From: Paludibacteraceae bacterium
GTDB lineage: Bacteria; Bacteroidota; Bacteroidia; Bacteroidales; Paludibacteraceae
NCBI GenBank assembly: GCA_016302585.1
Contig: JAEDNI010000045.1
Span: forward strand, 1 to 13,829
Reading direction: 5' to 3'
DNA length: 13,829 nt
A model generated the notes under the pieces. That model was not told where the DNA came from, ran no database searches, and saw only the letters and a program-made list of their open reading frames with translations. Below are positions 1-6,828 of the stretch, piece after piece. The stretch's first letter is position 1; the number at the start of each line of letters is the position of its first letter. The position numbers and the translations under genes were made by a program.

Positions 1-60
1 ATTTTTTTGCTAAAAAGATAAAAAATAAAGAACGCGCATACACATGTACGCGCGTTCCTT
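1..60 (-). terminator. Rho-independent terminator after the nqrF remnant
   Basis: Read on the minus strand, a hairpin is followed by a T-rich run. The stem pairs 31-37 (aacgcgc) with 50-56 (gcgcgtt), and 28-30 with 58-60 across a bulged base at 57. The loop can close further (39-41 with 46-48). Downstream on the minus strand, the complement of 1-27 is a T-rich tract. The hairpin begins 13 bases after the stop codon of the nqrF fragment at 74-166, so it looks like the original terminator of that gene copy. Confidence 0.8.
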
Positions 61-73
61 ATTATATATTCGT

Positions 74-166
74 TTAACCTCCGAAATTATCGAAACGGAT
101 GTCTGCATCGTCCACTCCGAGGGAGTGCAGGAGATCCAATACCGTCTTAGCCATCATCGGTGGACC
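74..166 (-). pseudogene. 3' remnant of a second nqrF (last 30 codons plus stop)
   Basis: On the minus strand this stretch encodes 30 residues, GPPMMAK...RFDNFGG, followed by TAA. They are identical to residues 398-427 of the intact NqrF at 444-1727. At nucleotide level 73 of 90 positions match, and all 17 differences are silent. They fall at third codon positions, plus one Leu TTG/CTC pair that also differs at the first. Homology stops abruptly at Gly398: upstream, the reading gives Arg-Lys-Arg-Arg where intact NqrF has Glu-Tyr-Tyr-Leu-Cys. The fragment lacks the FAD and iron-sulfur domains and has no start codon, so it cannot be functional. Silent-only divergence means the copy was part of a working gene until recently. 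It probably derives from a divergent allele left behind by recombination, although a chimeric assembly would look similar. Confidence 0.88.
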
Positions 167-290
167 GCGGCGCTTGCGCTAAGGCTCGGAACGATTCGCG
201 ATTGCCTCGCTCATGGGATCTCTCGCCTTGCGCTACGCTTCCCCCACCGGGTGCACTACGTTAGCGCCCGTCGGGGACCCCGTTAAATGG
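167..290. other. GC-rich intergenic stretch of unknown origin, with small inverted repeats
   Basis: No gene is supportable here. The stretch is GC-rich and contains a perfect palindrome at 272-282 (cggggaccccg). A 9-bp inverted repeat links 210-218 (ctcatggga) with 307-315 (tcccatgag), just outside this stretch. An imperfect pair is gcgctacg at 230-237 against cgttagcgc at 260-268. A near-direct repeat, cgcttgcgcta (171-181) and cgccttgcgcta (224-235), is also present. It lies between the two nqrF remnants and resembles a dispersed palindromic repeat more than coding DNA. Its identity is unknown. Confidence 0.4.
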
Positions 291-341
291 CTACCTCTGC
301 GCTCTCTCCCATGAGAAGACCATCCTCGACCTGCTCCATCG
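291..341 (+). pseudogene. Short inverted, decayed remnant of the nqrF 3' region
   Basis: This plus-strand stretch matches the coding sense of nqrF, which itself lies on the minus strand, in two collinear blocks. Positions 291-301 equal the reverse complement of 536-546 (11 of 11). Positions 316-338 match the reverse complement of 496-518 at 22 of 23 bases. The spacing between the blocks is 3 bases shorter here. It would correspond to about residues 395-412 of NqrF (Tyr-Leu-Cys...Lys-Thr-Ile-Leu-Asp-Leu-Leu-His), but the indel breaks the frame. It is closer to the intact gene than to the remnant at 74-166, so it appears to be an inverted duplication of the local gene. The function is lost. Confidence 0.65.
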
Positions 342-386
342 AACGTAAACAACAGCAGCCATCCTAAACATACGGGACGAGTAGGG

Positions 387-432
387 TAAATAAAAATAGA
401 GGAACTCATGTGAGCCCCTCTATTCTTATTTA
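387..432 (-). terminator. Rho-independent terminator of the nqr operon
   Basis: A long hairpin starts 11 bases after the nqrF stop codon. Arms 387-393 (taaataa) and 426-432 pair, then after one mismatch 395-402 (aatagagg) pairs with 417-424 (cctctatt). The inner ctc/gag bases can pair around a small loop. The minus-strand side continues into a T-rich run, and because the outer arms are AT-rich it could also act on the plus strand. This is the expected end of the nqr transcript. Confidence 0.85.
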
Positions 433-443
433 GATTCTTCGGA

Positions 444-1727
444 TCAACCTCCGAAGTTATCGAAACGGATGTCTGCGTCATCGACGCCCAGCGAGTGGAG
501 CAGGTCGAGGACGGTCTTTGCCATCATAGGAGGACCGCAGAGGTAGTACTCGATGTCCTCGGGAGCGTCATGCTGCTTGAGGTAGGTGTCGCCCATAACC
601 GGAGCGATGAAGCCCGGGGTGTACTTAATACCGAGTTGGTCTGCCTTCGGATCCGGACGGTCCAGCGCCAGGTGGAAATGGAAGTTCGGGAACTCCTTCT
701 CCAGCGCGAGGAAATCGTCGAGGAAGAAGACTTCGTCGATCGCACGTGCGCCGTAGAAATAGTGCATCTCACGGTCACGGCAGTTGCGGGTCTTCAACAT
801 GTGCATGATCTGTGCACGGAGCGGTGCCATACCGGCTCCACCACCAACCCAGATCATCTCCTTCTTACTATCGTAAACAGGACGGAACTCGCCATAAGGA
901 CCGCTCATGCGCACCTTGTCGCCCGGTTTGAGCGAGAAGATATACGTGGAAGCGATACCGCAGGGTACGTCCATGAACTCCGGTCCGTTCGGGCACTGCT
1001 CTTTCGGTTTGAAAGGCGGGGTAGCGATACGGACGGTAAGGGTGATGATGTCGCCCTCATCGGGGTAGTTAGCCATCGAATAAGCACGAACGGTAGCCTG
1101 GGTGTTCTTCTGTTTTAGTTTGAAGAGCCCGAACTTCTGCCAAGCCGGCAGATAGAGGTCGCCGATGAGGGACTTGTCCATGTCGCGGTCGTAGTCGATG
1201 TCGTACTCGGGGATGATGATCTGTGCGTACGAACCCGGCTCGAAGTGCATGTGCTCGCCCGGAGGCAGCTGCACCTTGAACTCTTTGATGAAGGTAGCGA
1301 CGTTCTTGTTGGAGATGACTTCGCATTCCCATTCCTTAACGCCCAGAACAGCTTCATCGACCTTCATGGTGATGTCTTCTTTCACTTTGACCTGACAGCC
1401 CAGACGCCAGCCTTCTTTCTGCTGTTTGCGGGAGAAATGGACGGTCTCGGTGGGCAGAATCTCGCCGCCACCGGAGAGCACCTGGCATTTGCACTGTCCG
1501 CATGAGCCCTTACCGCCGCAGGCAGAAGGCAGGTGAACACCTGCTTCGCCGAGTTGGTTCAGGAGCGAGCCACCGGCTGCCACGTCATAGACCTTGTCGC
1601 CGTTGATGGTGACCTTGACATTTCCTGAGGAAACGAGGTACTTCTTGGCAACAAGCAAAATTGCTACTAACAGGAGTATTACGATTAAGAATACTGCAAC
1701 TGCGTATAAAATAGCTGTTATATTCAT
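444..1727 (-). CDS. nqrF: Na+-translocating NADH:quinone reductase subunit F
   Basis: NqrF is the NADH-oxidising subunit of NQR. It passes electrons from NADH to FAD and then to a [2Fe-2S] centre on the cytoplasmic face. At 427 residues it has the normal length. It has an N-terminal membrane anchor (about 5-27) and a plant-type ferredoxin domain (about 35-125) with ligands Cys70, Cys76, Cys79 and Cys111. The FAD motif RAYS is at 214-217, the NADH-binding GGGAGM at 295-300 and CGPPMM at 397-402, and the C-terminus is DNFGG. I chose ATG 1727 because it gives the family N-terminus MNITAILYAV. The frame stays open 17 codons further upstream, but that extension would overlap the preceding gene. 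The start lies one base after the stop of the lipoprotein gene (TAATATG), which suggests translational coupling. A terminator follows at 387-432. Confidence 0.97.
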   Translation of the reverse strand: MNITAILYAVAVFLIVILLLVAILLVAKKYLVSSGNVKVTINGDKVYDVAAGGSLLNQLGEAGVHLPSACGGKGSCGQCKCQVLSGGGEILPTETVHFSRKQQKEGWRLGCQVKVKEDITMKVDEAVLGVKEWECEVISNKNVATFIKEFKVQLPPGEHMHFEPGSYAQIIIPEYDIDYDRDMDKSLIGDLYLPAWQKFGLFKLKQKNTQATVRAYSMANYPDEGDIITLTVRIATPPFKPKEQCPNGPEFMDVPCGIASTYIFSLKPGDKVRMSGPYGEFRPVYDSKKEMIWVGGGAGMAPLRAQIMHMLKTRNCRDREMHYFYGARAIDEVFFLDDFLALEKEFPNFHFHLALDRPDPKADQLGIKYTPGFIAPVMGDTYLKQHDAPEDIEYYLCGPPMMAKTVLDLLHSLGVDDADIRFDNFGG

Positions 1728-1728
1728 A

Positions 1729-2145
1729 TTATTCTGAAAATTTATATAACCAATGATAATAACCAACCTTGTATCCATGGTCTATCACACTATCGGTTAA
1801 AACCCATTCTCTGTCATCCACCACATCCATTTTGAGCAAGGTGTCTTTCTCTGTAGATAGAAAAAACATACTCGCAAATACATGACTTGGAGTCCAGTCC
1901 GGCGCACCTATAATAAACTCTACGAATCTATTCGATTGCATCGGTTTGATGACAATACTATCCGTTTGCCCGGATTTGGATCCAATGTTAGAGGCAAAAG
2001 TGTACACCACTTGTATCTCATCACTTGTTGTATTTTCAATTGTATAAGTGTTCTCTCCCTCAATCGGGTCTGGACCACCAAGACAACTAACCATAATCAA
2101 GCAGGTTATTAGTACAAGCAAGTATGTGGGCCTAATTACGTTCAT
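1729..2145 (-). CDS. Small putative lipoprotein inserted between nqrE and nqrF
   Basis: This 138-residue product is not one I recognise. It has a signal peptide with a hydrophobic core (about 8-19) and a probable lipobox ending in Ser20-Cys21, so the mature part of about 118 residues should be a lipid-anchored envelope protein. The rest alternates short hydrophobic and polar runs (for example IQVVYTF, SIVIKPM, FVEFIIG), as in an all-beta domain, and has no cysteines after the lipid-bearing one. The gene is about 40% GC by hand count, against about 54% in adjacent nqrE. It lies 29 bases after nqrE and ends one base before the nqrF ATG, so it must be co-transcribed with the pump genes. NQR operons normally run directly from nqrE to nqrF. 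It may be a recently acquired passenger or an accessory envelope factor. It loosely resembles short single-domain Bacteroidales lipoproteins, but no function can be assigned. Confidence 0.8.
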   Translation of the reverse strand: MNVIRPTYLLVLITCLIMVSCLGGPDPIEGENTYTIENTTSDEIQVVYTFASNIGSKSGQTDSIVIKPMQSNRFVEFIIGAPDWTPSHVFASMFFLSTEKDTLLKMDVVDDREWVLTDSVIDHGYKVGYYHWLYKFSE

Positions 2146-2174
2146 TGGTTATTTATTAAATACCTGTTAGACAA

Positions 2175-2783
2175 TTAGATCTCCAGTCCGCTGAAGCACA
2201 TGAACGCCATGGCCATGAGGCCGACGGTGATGAATGTGATTCCAAGGCCTTGCAGCGGCTTCGGTACGTCGTTATACTCCATTTTCTCACGAATACCTGC
2301 GAGGCAGACGATGGCTAAGAACCATCCCAGACCCGAACCGAAGGCGTACATAAACGCGTCTACGAGGGAAGTGATGGCCTTGGGATCCACTGCGGGCAGG
2401 CCGATACGCTGCTGCATGAAGAGCGAACCACCCATGATGGCGCAGTTCACCGCAATCAGCGGCAGGAAGATACCGAGGCTCGCGTAGAGCGACGGGCTGT
2501 ATTTCTCCACAACCATCTCCACCAGTTGCACGATAGCGGCAATGACGGCGATGAAGAGGATGAAACTGAGGTACTCCAGATGCAGCGGCTCGAGCACGAG
2601 CGTCTGCAAGAGGTAGTTGACCGGCAGGGTAACGATGAGCACGAAAGTAACGGCTACACCCAGACCGGCTGAGGTCTTCACGTTCTTCGAAACGGCGAGG
2701 TATGAGCACATTCCCAAGAAGTACGCGAAAATCATGTTATCCGCAAATATCGAGCGGACAAATAAACTTAATGCGTGTTCCAT
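2175..2783 (-). CDS. nqrE: Na+-translocating NADH:quinone reductase subunit E
   Basis: NqrE is a six-helix membrane subunit that pairs with NqrD in inverted topology. In known NQR structures, conserved cysteines from both subunits hold an iron centre within the membrane that relays electrons from NqrF to NqrC. The 202 residues are almost wholly hydrophobic segments. The expected cysteines are Cys26 (GMCSYLA) and Cys114 (VNCAIMGG). The start ATG at 2783 overlaps the nqrD stop by one base (TAATG). The N-terminus MEHALSLFVRSIFADNM is typical of NqrE; RnfA is the paralogue, but the surrounding nqrA, nqrB and nqrF settle the assignment. The normal neighbour nqrF is displaced downstream by the lipoprotein gene. 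Confidence 0.96.
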   Translation of the reverse strand: MEHALSLFVRSIFADNMIFAYFLGMCSYLAVSKNVKTSAGLGVAVTFVLIVTLPVNYLLQTLVLEPLHLEYLSFILFIAVIAAIVQLVEMVVEKYSPSLYASLGIFLPLIAVNCAIMGGSLFMQQRIGLPAVDPKAITSLVDAFMYAFGSGLGWFLAIVCLAGIREKMEYNDVPKPLQGLGITFITVGLMAMAFMCFSGLEI

Positions 2784-3403
2784 TACTTAGCCTCCTTATC
2801 ATTAATTGAGCGATGTGCCCAGATTACACAACCTACAAGGATCAACGCCATGGCGGGCATGAGCATCATACCGCAGTTCTCGTAGCCGAGGGCGTAGAAG
2901 CTCTGCGGGATCACTTGGAAACCAAGCAGTTGACCTGCGCCGAACAGCTCGCGCACGAAGGCTACGATGATGAGGATGATGGCATAACCCAGACCGTTGC
3001 CCAGACCGTCCAACAGGGAATCCCATGCGTTGTTGGTCATGGCGAACGCCTCGAGGCGACCCATGAGAATACAGTTAGTGATGATCAGACCGAGGTAAAC
3101 GCTCAGCTGCATTGCTACGTCGTAAGCAAAGGCTTTGAGCACCTCGCTGACAAGTGTCACGAGCGCCGCTACCACCACGAGTTGCACGATGATACGTACA
3201 CGCATCGGGATAGTGTTACGCAGAAGTGACACGATGACGTTCGACATCGCCACGATGATCGTCACGGCGATTCCCATGACGAGCGCAGGCTTGAGTTGCA
3301 CCGTTACGGCAAGCGCCGAACAGATACCGAGCACCTGCACTACGACCGGGTTATTGGCGTTAAGAGGACCGAGTAATGTGTCCTTAGTTTTCTGACTTAA
3401 CAT
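2783..3403 (-). CDS. nqrD: Na+-translocating NADH:quinone reductase subunit D
   Basis: NqrD is the membrane partner of NqrE, with six predicted helices and a length of 206 residues, normal for the family. The cysteines expected to bind the intramembrane iron centre are present: Cys28 (LGICSALAVT) and Cys111 (TNCILMGR). The charged loop MGRLEAFAM and the motif DGLGNGLGYA are typical of NqrD and RnfE proteins. It starts three bases after the nqrC stop and overlaps nqrE by one base, so translation is probably coupled along the operon. I see nothing unusual in the gene. Confidence 0.96.
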   Translation of the reverse strand: MLSQKTKDTLLGPLNANNPVVVQVLGICSALAVTVQLKPALVMGIAVTIIVAMSNVIVSLLRNTIPMRVRIIVQLVVVAALVTLVSEVLKAFAYDVAMQLSVYLGLIITNCILMGRLEAFAMTNNAWDSLLDGLGNGLGYAIILIIVAFVRELFGAGQLLGFQVIPQSFYALGYENCGMMLMPAMALILVGCVIWAHRSINDKEAK

Positions 3404-3406
3404 AAT

Positions 3407-4222
3407 TTAATCCTCCGTATTAAATTGACCGGCTTCGCCTGTAAGACCGCCTTCGGCTGTAGGATCGCTTTCGGCTGTATGACCGGCTTCGCCTGCAAGA
3501 AACTCTTGATAATTATTCACTAACTCTTCGTGGAGCATGGTGCTGACACCGGTAGAGGTGATGGTAGCGCCGGAGATGGCATCTACCTGCTCCTGTCCGT
3601 CGGCGTGTTTGCCGGCTTTGAGCACCGCTACAGAAACGACAGCACCTTCGGCATTGCGGATGTGCTTGCCTTCAAACTGGCTGCGGAACTCCGGCTCTAC
3701 GATCTTAGCACCCAGACCCGGAGTCTCGGACTCGTGGTTGAAGTTCACGCCGTAGATAGTGTTCTTGTCCTCATCGAGTGCGAGGTAACCACCAATGCCG
3801 CCCCAAAGACCCTTACCGGAAAGCGGCAGGATATATTTGGTTTCGCCGTTGACGTTCGCTACATAGACTTCTTGCTTGTCATAAGTGAGTGTGTCGTTGA
3901 CAAGCGCCATGTAGATGTCAGCAGGATTGCCTGTGCTGTAATCTATTTTCAACGCGCCTAATATTTGTTTCTGCTTGTCCAGCAGGATGTTTGCTTCTTG
4001 GCGTGGAGAGAGAACTTGGCTCACCACTGCGAGCAATACTGCTACGATAACAACCAAAATAGTTGAATATACGATAGTGTAGGTATTGCTATTGGTGTCG
4101 ATACCTTTCTTTTTCTCCTCTACAAAAACACCCGATTGCTTACATATAGGACAAACTTCTGGCGCTGCGTCTCCGTAGTGCACATAACCACATACGGAAC
4201 ATACAAATTTCTTCTGTGCCAT
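3407..4222 (-). CDS. nqrC: NQR subunit C with an N-terminal rubredoxin-like domain
   Basis: NqrC carries a covalently bound FMN on the periplasmic side and relays electrons toward NqrB. Seen here: a rubredoxin-like zone (about 5-35) with Cys8-x2-Cys11 and Cys24-x2-Cys27, and GYVHYGDAAPEVCPIC spacing as in the C-terminal domain of rubrerythrin. A charged linker (36-46) follows, then one membrane helix (about 48-70) and the FMN domain. The flavinylation motif is SGAT at 217-220, with Thr220 the expected FMN carrier. The last 30 residues form a Gly/Glu/Ala-rich hexapeptide repeat. Ordinary NqrC begins near the NSNTYTI stretch (44-50). No in-frame Met occurs between the cysteine zone and the helix, so the two parts are one polypeptide. 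At 271 residues it is somewhat longer than Vibrio-type NqrC. By topology the iron site would sit in the cytoplasm near NqrF. Its role is unknown. Confidence 0.95.
   Translation of the reverse strand: MAQKKFVCSVCGYVHYGDAAPEVCPICKQSGVFVEEKKKGIDTNSNTYTIVYSTILVVIVAVLLAVVSQVLSPRQEANILLDKQKQILGALKIDYSTGNPADIYMALVNDTLTYDKQEVYVANVNGETKYILPLSGKGLWGGIGGYLALDEDKNTIYGVNFNHESETPGLGAKIVEPEFRSQFEGKHIRNAEGAVVSVAVLKAGKHADGQEQVDAISGATITSTGVSTMLHEELVNNYQEFLAGEAGHTAESDPTAEGGLTGEAGQFNTED
3427..3498. repeat. Four-copy 18-bp tandem repeat in the 3' end of nqrC
   Basis: There are four adjacent 18-bp units at 3427-3444, 3445-3462, 3463-3480 and 3481-3498, of consensus gaccggcttcggctgtaa. They are imperfect, and units 1 and 4 differ at a single base. 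Each unit encodes six residues on the minus strand (LAGEAG, HTAESD, PTAEGG, LTGEAG), so copy number can change without shifting the frame. It forms a flexible acidic tail after the FMN domain, on the periplasmic side. Confidence 0.9.
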
Positions 4223-4227
4223 AATGA

Positions 4228-5421
4228 TTAAATGTTAGAGCGTTTGAGTCGTTTGTTAATATTGACCTGTACTACACACCAGTCGATGAGCGGCGCAAAG
4301 GCGTTCATGAGCAGGATAGCGAGCATCATTCCCTCGGGATAGCCCGGGTTGAGCACACGCACGAGTACTGCTACGAGACCGATGAGGAAACCGTAGATCC
4401 ACTTACCGCACTCGGTACGTGCAGAGGTCACAGGATCGGTAGCCATGAAGACAGCACCGAAAGCGAAACCGCCGCTTACGAGATGCATGTACCACGGGTA
4501 CTGCGCTGCGAGGTTAGCCTCAGAGCCTGCTACATTGAAGAGCCAAGCGGTGAGACCGCCGCCGATGAAGGTAGCGAGCATGGTCTTCCACGAAGCTACG
4601 CCGGTAGCAATCAGCAGACATGCGCCGAGCAGGATTGCCCAGATACAGGTCTCACCGACCGAACCCGGAACGAGTCCGTTCACCATATCCCAGAAGCCCA
4701 GTTCTACGGCAGAGCCGGTACTCATCTGCGTGAGCGGTGTAGCGCCGGAGAAACCATCCACGAGCGCATGACCGCCGTCCCAGCCCCAGGTACCACCATC
4801 ACGAACGAACATCTTATCGCCCGTCATGGACGACGGGTATGCGAAGAAGAGGAACGCACGCGTGATGAGCGCCACGTTGAAGATGTTATAACCTGTGCCG
4901 CCGAACACCTCTTTGGCAAAGATAACAGCGAACGCTACTGCGATAGCTACTTGCCAGAGCGGGGTATTGATCGGCACGATGAGCGGTATAATGAATCCTG
5001 TTACCAGATATCCCTCCGCTACCTCCTCATGCTTGATTTGAGCTACTACGAACTCAATACCCAAGCCGACGATGTAGGAAACGAGGATATACGGCAGCAC
5101 GGCCAGCAAACCGAAACCGAACGCTTTCCAGAACAAGGCACAGGTGAGACCCTCAGCCAGTTGTCCGGTAGCGAGCAGGTGCTGATAACCGGCATTGAAC
5201 ATACCGAAGAGGAGTGCGGGTACCAAAGCGAGCACTACGATGATCATCGTGCGCTTGGAGTCCGAACCGTCATGGATATGGGTGCCGTTTTTCTTAGCGG
5301 TGGTTTGCGGAGTGAACAGGAAGGTATCGAAGGCGTCATAGAACGAGCTCAGTTTGGAGAGCTTACCGCCTTCTTCGAAGTTCTTACCGAACTTCTTCCA
5401 AATAGCATATAACTTTTCCAT
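4228..5421 (-). CDS. nqrB: Na+-translocating NADH:quinone reductase subunit B
   Basis: NqrB is the large membrane subunit that carries a covalent FMN and riboflavin, contacts quinone and forms the main Na+ path. The protein has about ten hydrophobic segments. The FMN attachment motif FSGATPL is present, with the Thr at residue 228 counted from the ATG used here. The N-terminal cytoplasmic region (about residues 1-55) includes the FDTFLFTPQTTAKKNG stretch typical of NqrB. I chose ATG 5421, which gives 397 residues and overlaps the nqrA stop by one base (TGATG). A GTG one codon upstream is possible but gives only one more residue. nqrC begins five bases after its stop. I see no missing key residue. 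Confidence 0.96.
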   Translation of the reverse strand: MEKLYAIWKKFGKNFEEGGKLSKLSSFYDAFDTFLFTPQTTAKKNGTHIHDGSDSKRTMIIVVLALVPALLFGMFNAGYQHLLATGQLAEGLTCALFWKAFGFGLLAVLPYILVSYIVGLGIEFVVAQIKHEEVAEGYLVTGFIIPLIVPINTPLWQVAIAVAFAVIFAKEVFGGTGYNIFNVALITRAFLFFAYPSSMTGDKMFVRDGGTWGWDGGHALVDGFSGATPLTQMSTGSAVELGFWDMVNGLVPGSVGETCIWAILLGACLLIATGVASWKTMLATFIGGGLTAWLFNVAGSEANLAAQYPWYMHLVSGGFAFGAVFMATDPVTSARTECGKWIYGFLIGLVAVLVRVLNPGYPEGMMLAILLMNAFAPLIDWCVVQVNINKRLKRSNI

Positions 5422-6773
5422 CACTCAATCTCCTTTTTTAAATTGTCCAGCGCTTGACGCACGATAGCCTGCAGCGGCATCTTCGACGTGCAGACGAACT
5501 CACAGAGCGCAAAGTCCTCCGGTGCCACTTCGTAAGCGCCGAGTGCCTCCATGCGATCGATATTACCTGCGATCATGGCTTTAATCAAATACTCAGGATA
5601 GATGTCCATCGGGAAGACGCGGTCATACTCGTTGCTAACGATGATAGCGCGGCGTCCACCTTTCAGACGTGCATCCCATTGGTATTTCTTCGGACCGAAG
5701 AGCCAACGGGTGAAGCAGTTGTCCAGCATCTTAGCGGGGTCTGTACAACCGGCGTTGAAGTTCGCAAAACGCGGCATGAGCCAGCCCATGAACTCATGAC
5801 GATCTGCGCCGTCCTCAAGCACGGTGAACTGGTTGTCGTAGATGGAGATCATGTCCTCCATCGTTACTTGTGTACCGCTCAGTACGTTTCCGGCAATGTA
5901 ACGGCATGCTACCTCGTCATGAACGTTCGACTTGAAGATCGCAGCAACCGGCATACCCGGCAGCACATTGTAGTACTGACGACCGTAAGCCAACGGACCC
6001 GTAAGTGCCACTTTCTTGGTGTAATCAACGATACCTTTCTGGAACAGACGTCCGATAACAGCCAGATCCTGGATGTTAATCGTGAAGACGGTCTCTCCCT
6101 TTGCCAACGGCGCGAGGTTGTTCAGTTGCACACCGACATTACCGGCAGGATGCGGACCTGCTACCTCATAGAGGGTACAGTCCTTGAGTTCGCGGAACTC
6201 CGGCGCTTTGCTGCCTGCTTTCAGTCCTACGAAGACAGGAGCGATCTGCGCGAGGGCACTGACAGCAGCCTGGAGAGTAGGTAACTGACCTTTGAGCACG
6301 AACTCGTAGTCCGGCGCAGCAGGCGCTGAGTCAAACGACGAAATGAAGAACGCACGAGGCGTCTTGTTCGGCATCGCGATGCAGTCATACGGACGCTGCT
6401 TGATGAGCGCCCACAAACCGGATTTGAGAAGCAGCGACTTCACATCACCCGCGGCGTCGAATTTCTCGTAAGCGATAGTAGCGTCAGCCTGGATGTCTAT
6501 CGACATCACCTTACGGCGATCACCGCGCACGATATCCACGACTTTACCCGAGACAGGGGACGTGAACTGCATTTCCTCAAACGCCTTGTCGTGAAAGAGG
6601 GGAGAACCTGCTTTCACCGAGTCGCTTACTTTCACATCCAGCTTCGGAGTGATTCCGGCGAAATGGTCGGGCACGATATGAAAGACCTCCGGGCGTCTCA
6701 CGCTACCGAGCGTAAGGGCTGCAGCTCCTTCAAACGGAATGTCCAAACCACGTTTCAGTTTGATTGTTTGCAT
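5421..6773 (-). CDS. nqrA: Na+-translocating NADH:quinone reductase subunit A
   Basis: NqrA is the cytoplasmic peripheral subunit of NQR, which contacts NqrB and has been linked to quinone binding. The 450 residues start with the family signature MQTIKLKRGLDIPFEG. Residues about 30-95 resemble a lipoyl-like sandwich fold (AGSPLFHDK, SPVSGKVVDI). The rest matches the general NqrA plan, with FVGLKAGSKAPEF and HPAGNVGVQL stretches. It is the first gene of the operon. Its ATG at 6773 lies 55 bases from a Bacteroidota-type -7 box (6829-6836), so the leader is short. It overlaps nqrB by one base. RnfC is the functional analogue in Rnf complexes but has ferredoxin-like cysteine clusters, which are absent here. 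Confidence 0.96.
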   Translation of the reverse strand: MQTIKLKRGLDIPFEGAAALTLGSVRRPEVFHIVPDHFAGITPKLDVKVSDSVKAGSPLFHDKAFEEMQFTSPVSGKVVDIVRGDRRKVMSIDIQADATIAYEKFDAAGDVKSLLLKSGLWALIKQRPYDCIAMPNKTPRAFFISSFDSAPAAPDYEFVLKGQLPTLQAAVSALAQIAPVFVGLKAGSKAPEFRELKDCTLYEVAGPHPAGNVGVQLNNLAPLAKGETVFTINIQDLAVIGRLFQKGIVDYTKKVALTGPLAYGRQYYNVLPGMPVAAIFKSNVHDEVACRYIAGNVLSGTQVTMEDMISIYDNQFTVLEDGADRHEFMGWLMPRFANFNAGCTDPAKMLDNCFTRWLFGPKKYQWDARLKGGRRAIIVSNEYDRVFPMDIYPEYLIKAMIAGNIDRMEALGAYEVAPEDFALCEFVCTSKMPLQAIVRQALDNLKKEIE

Positions 6774-6828
6774 AGTGTTAATAAATTATTTTGAATTTGA
6801 TTTTAATTGGTCACAACAAAACCGGCTG

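Noticed and set aside
233..481. 82-codon minus-strand open frame beginning inside the nqrF end
   Set aside because: It crosses the nqrF stop, the operon terminator and the inverted remnant, and the product has no recognisable domain. It is a chance frame.
495..1118. 207-codon plus-strand open frame
   Set aside because: It lies fully antisense to nqrF, whose motifs are all present. The composition is that of a reverse-frame shadow.
1728..1778. 17-codon N-terminal extension of nqrF
   Set aside because: It overlaps the lipoprotein gene, and the internal ATG gives the standard NqrF N-terminus with cysteine numbering 70, 76, 79 and 111.
4483..5412. 309-codon plus-strand open frame
   Set aside because: It is antisense to nqrB. 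Its length results from codon bias of the real gene, and it has no promoter or family features.
5422..5424. GTG start one codon upstream of the nqrB ATG
   Set aside because: Possible, but ATG is preferred and gives the common TGATG coupling with nqrA. It changes only one residue.
2175..6773. Alternative reading of the operon as an Rnf complex
   Set aside because: NqrA lacks RnfC-type cysteine clusters, NqrF has the NADH/FAD reductase modules, and no RnfB is present.
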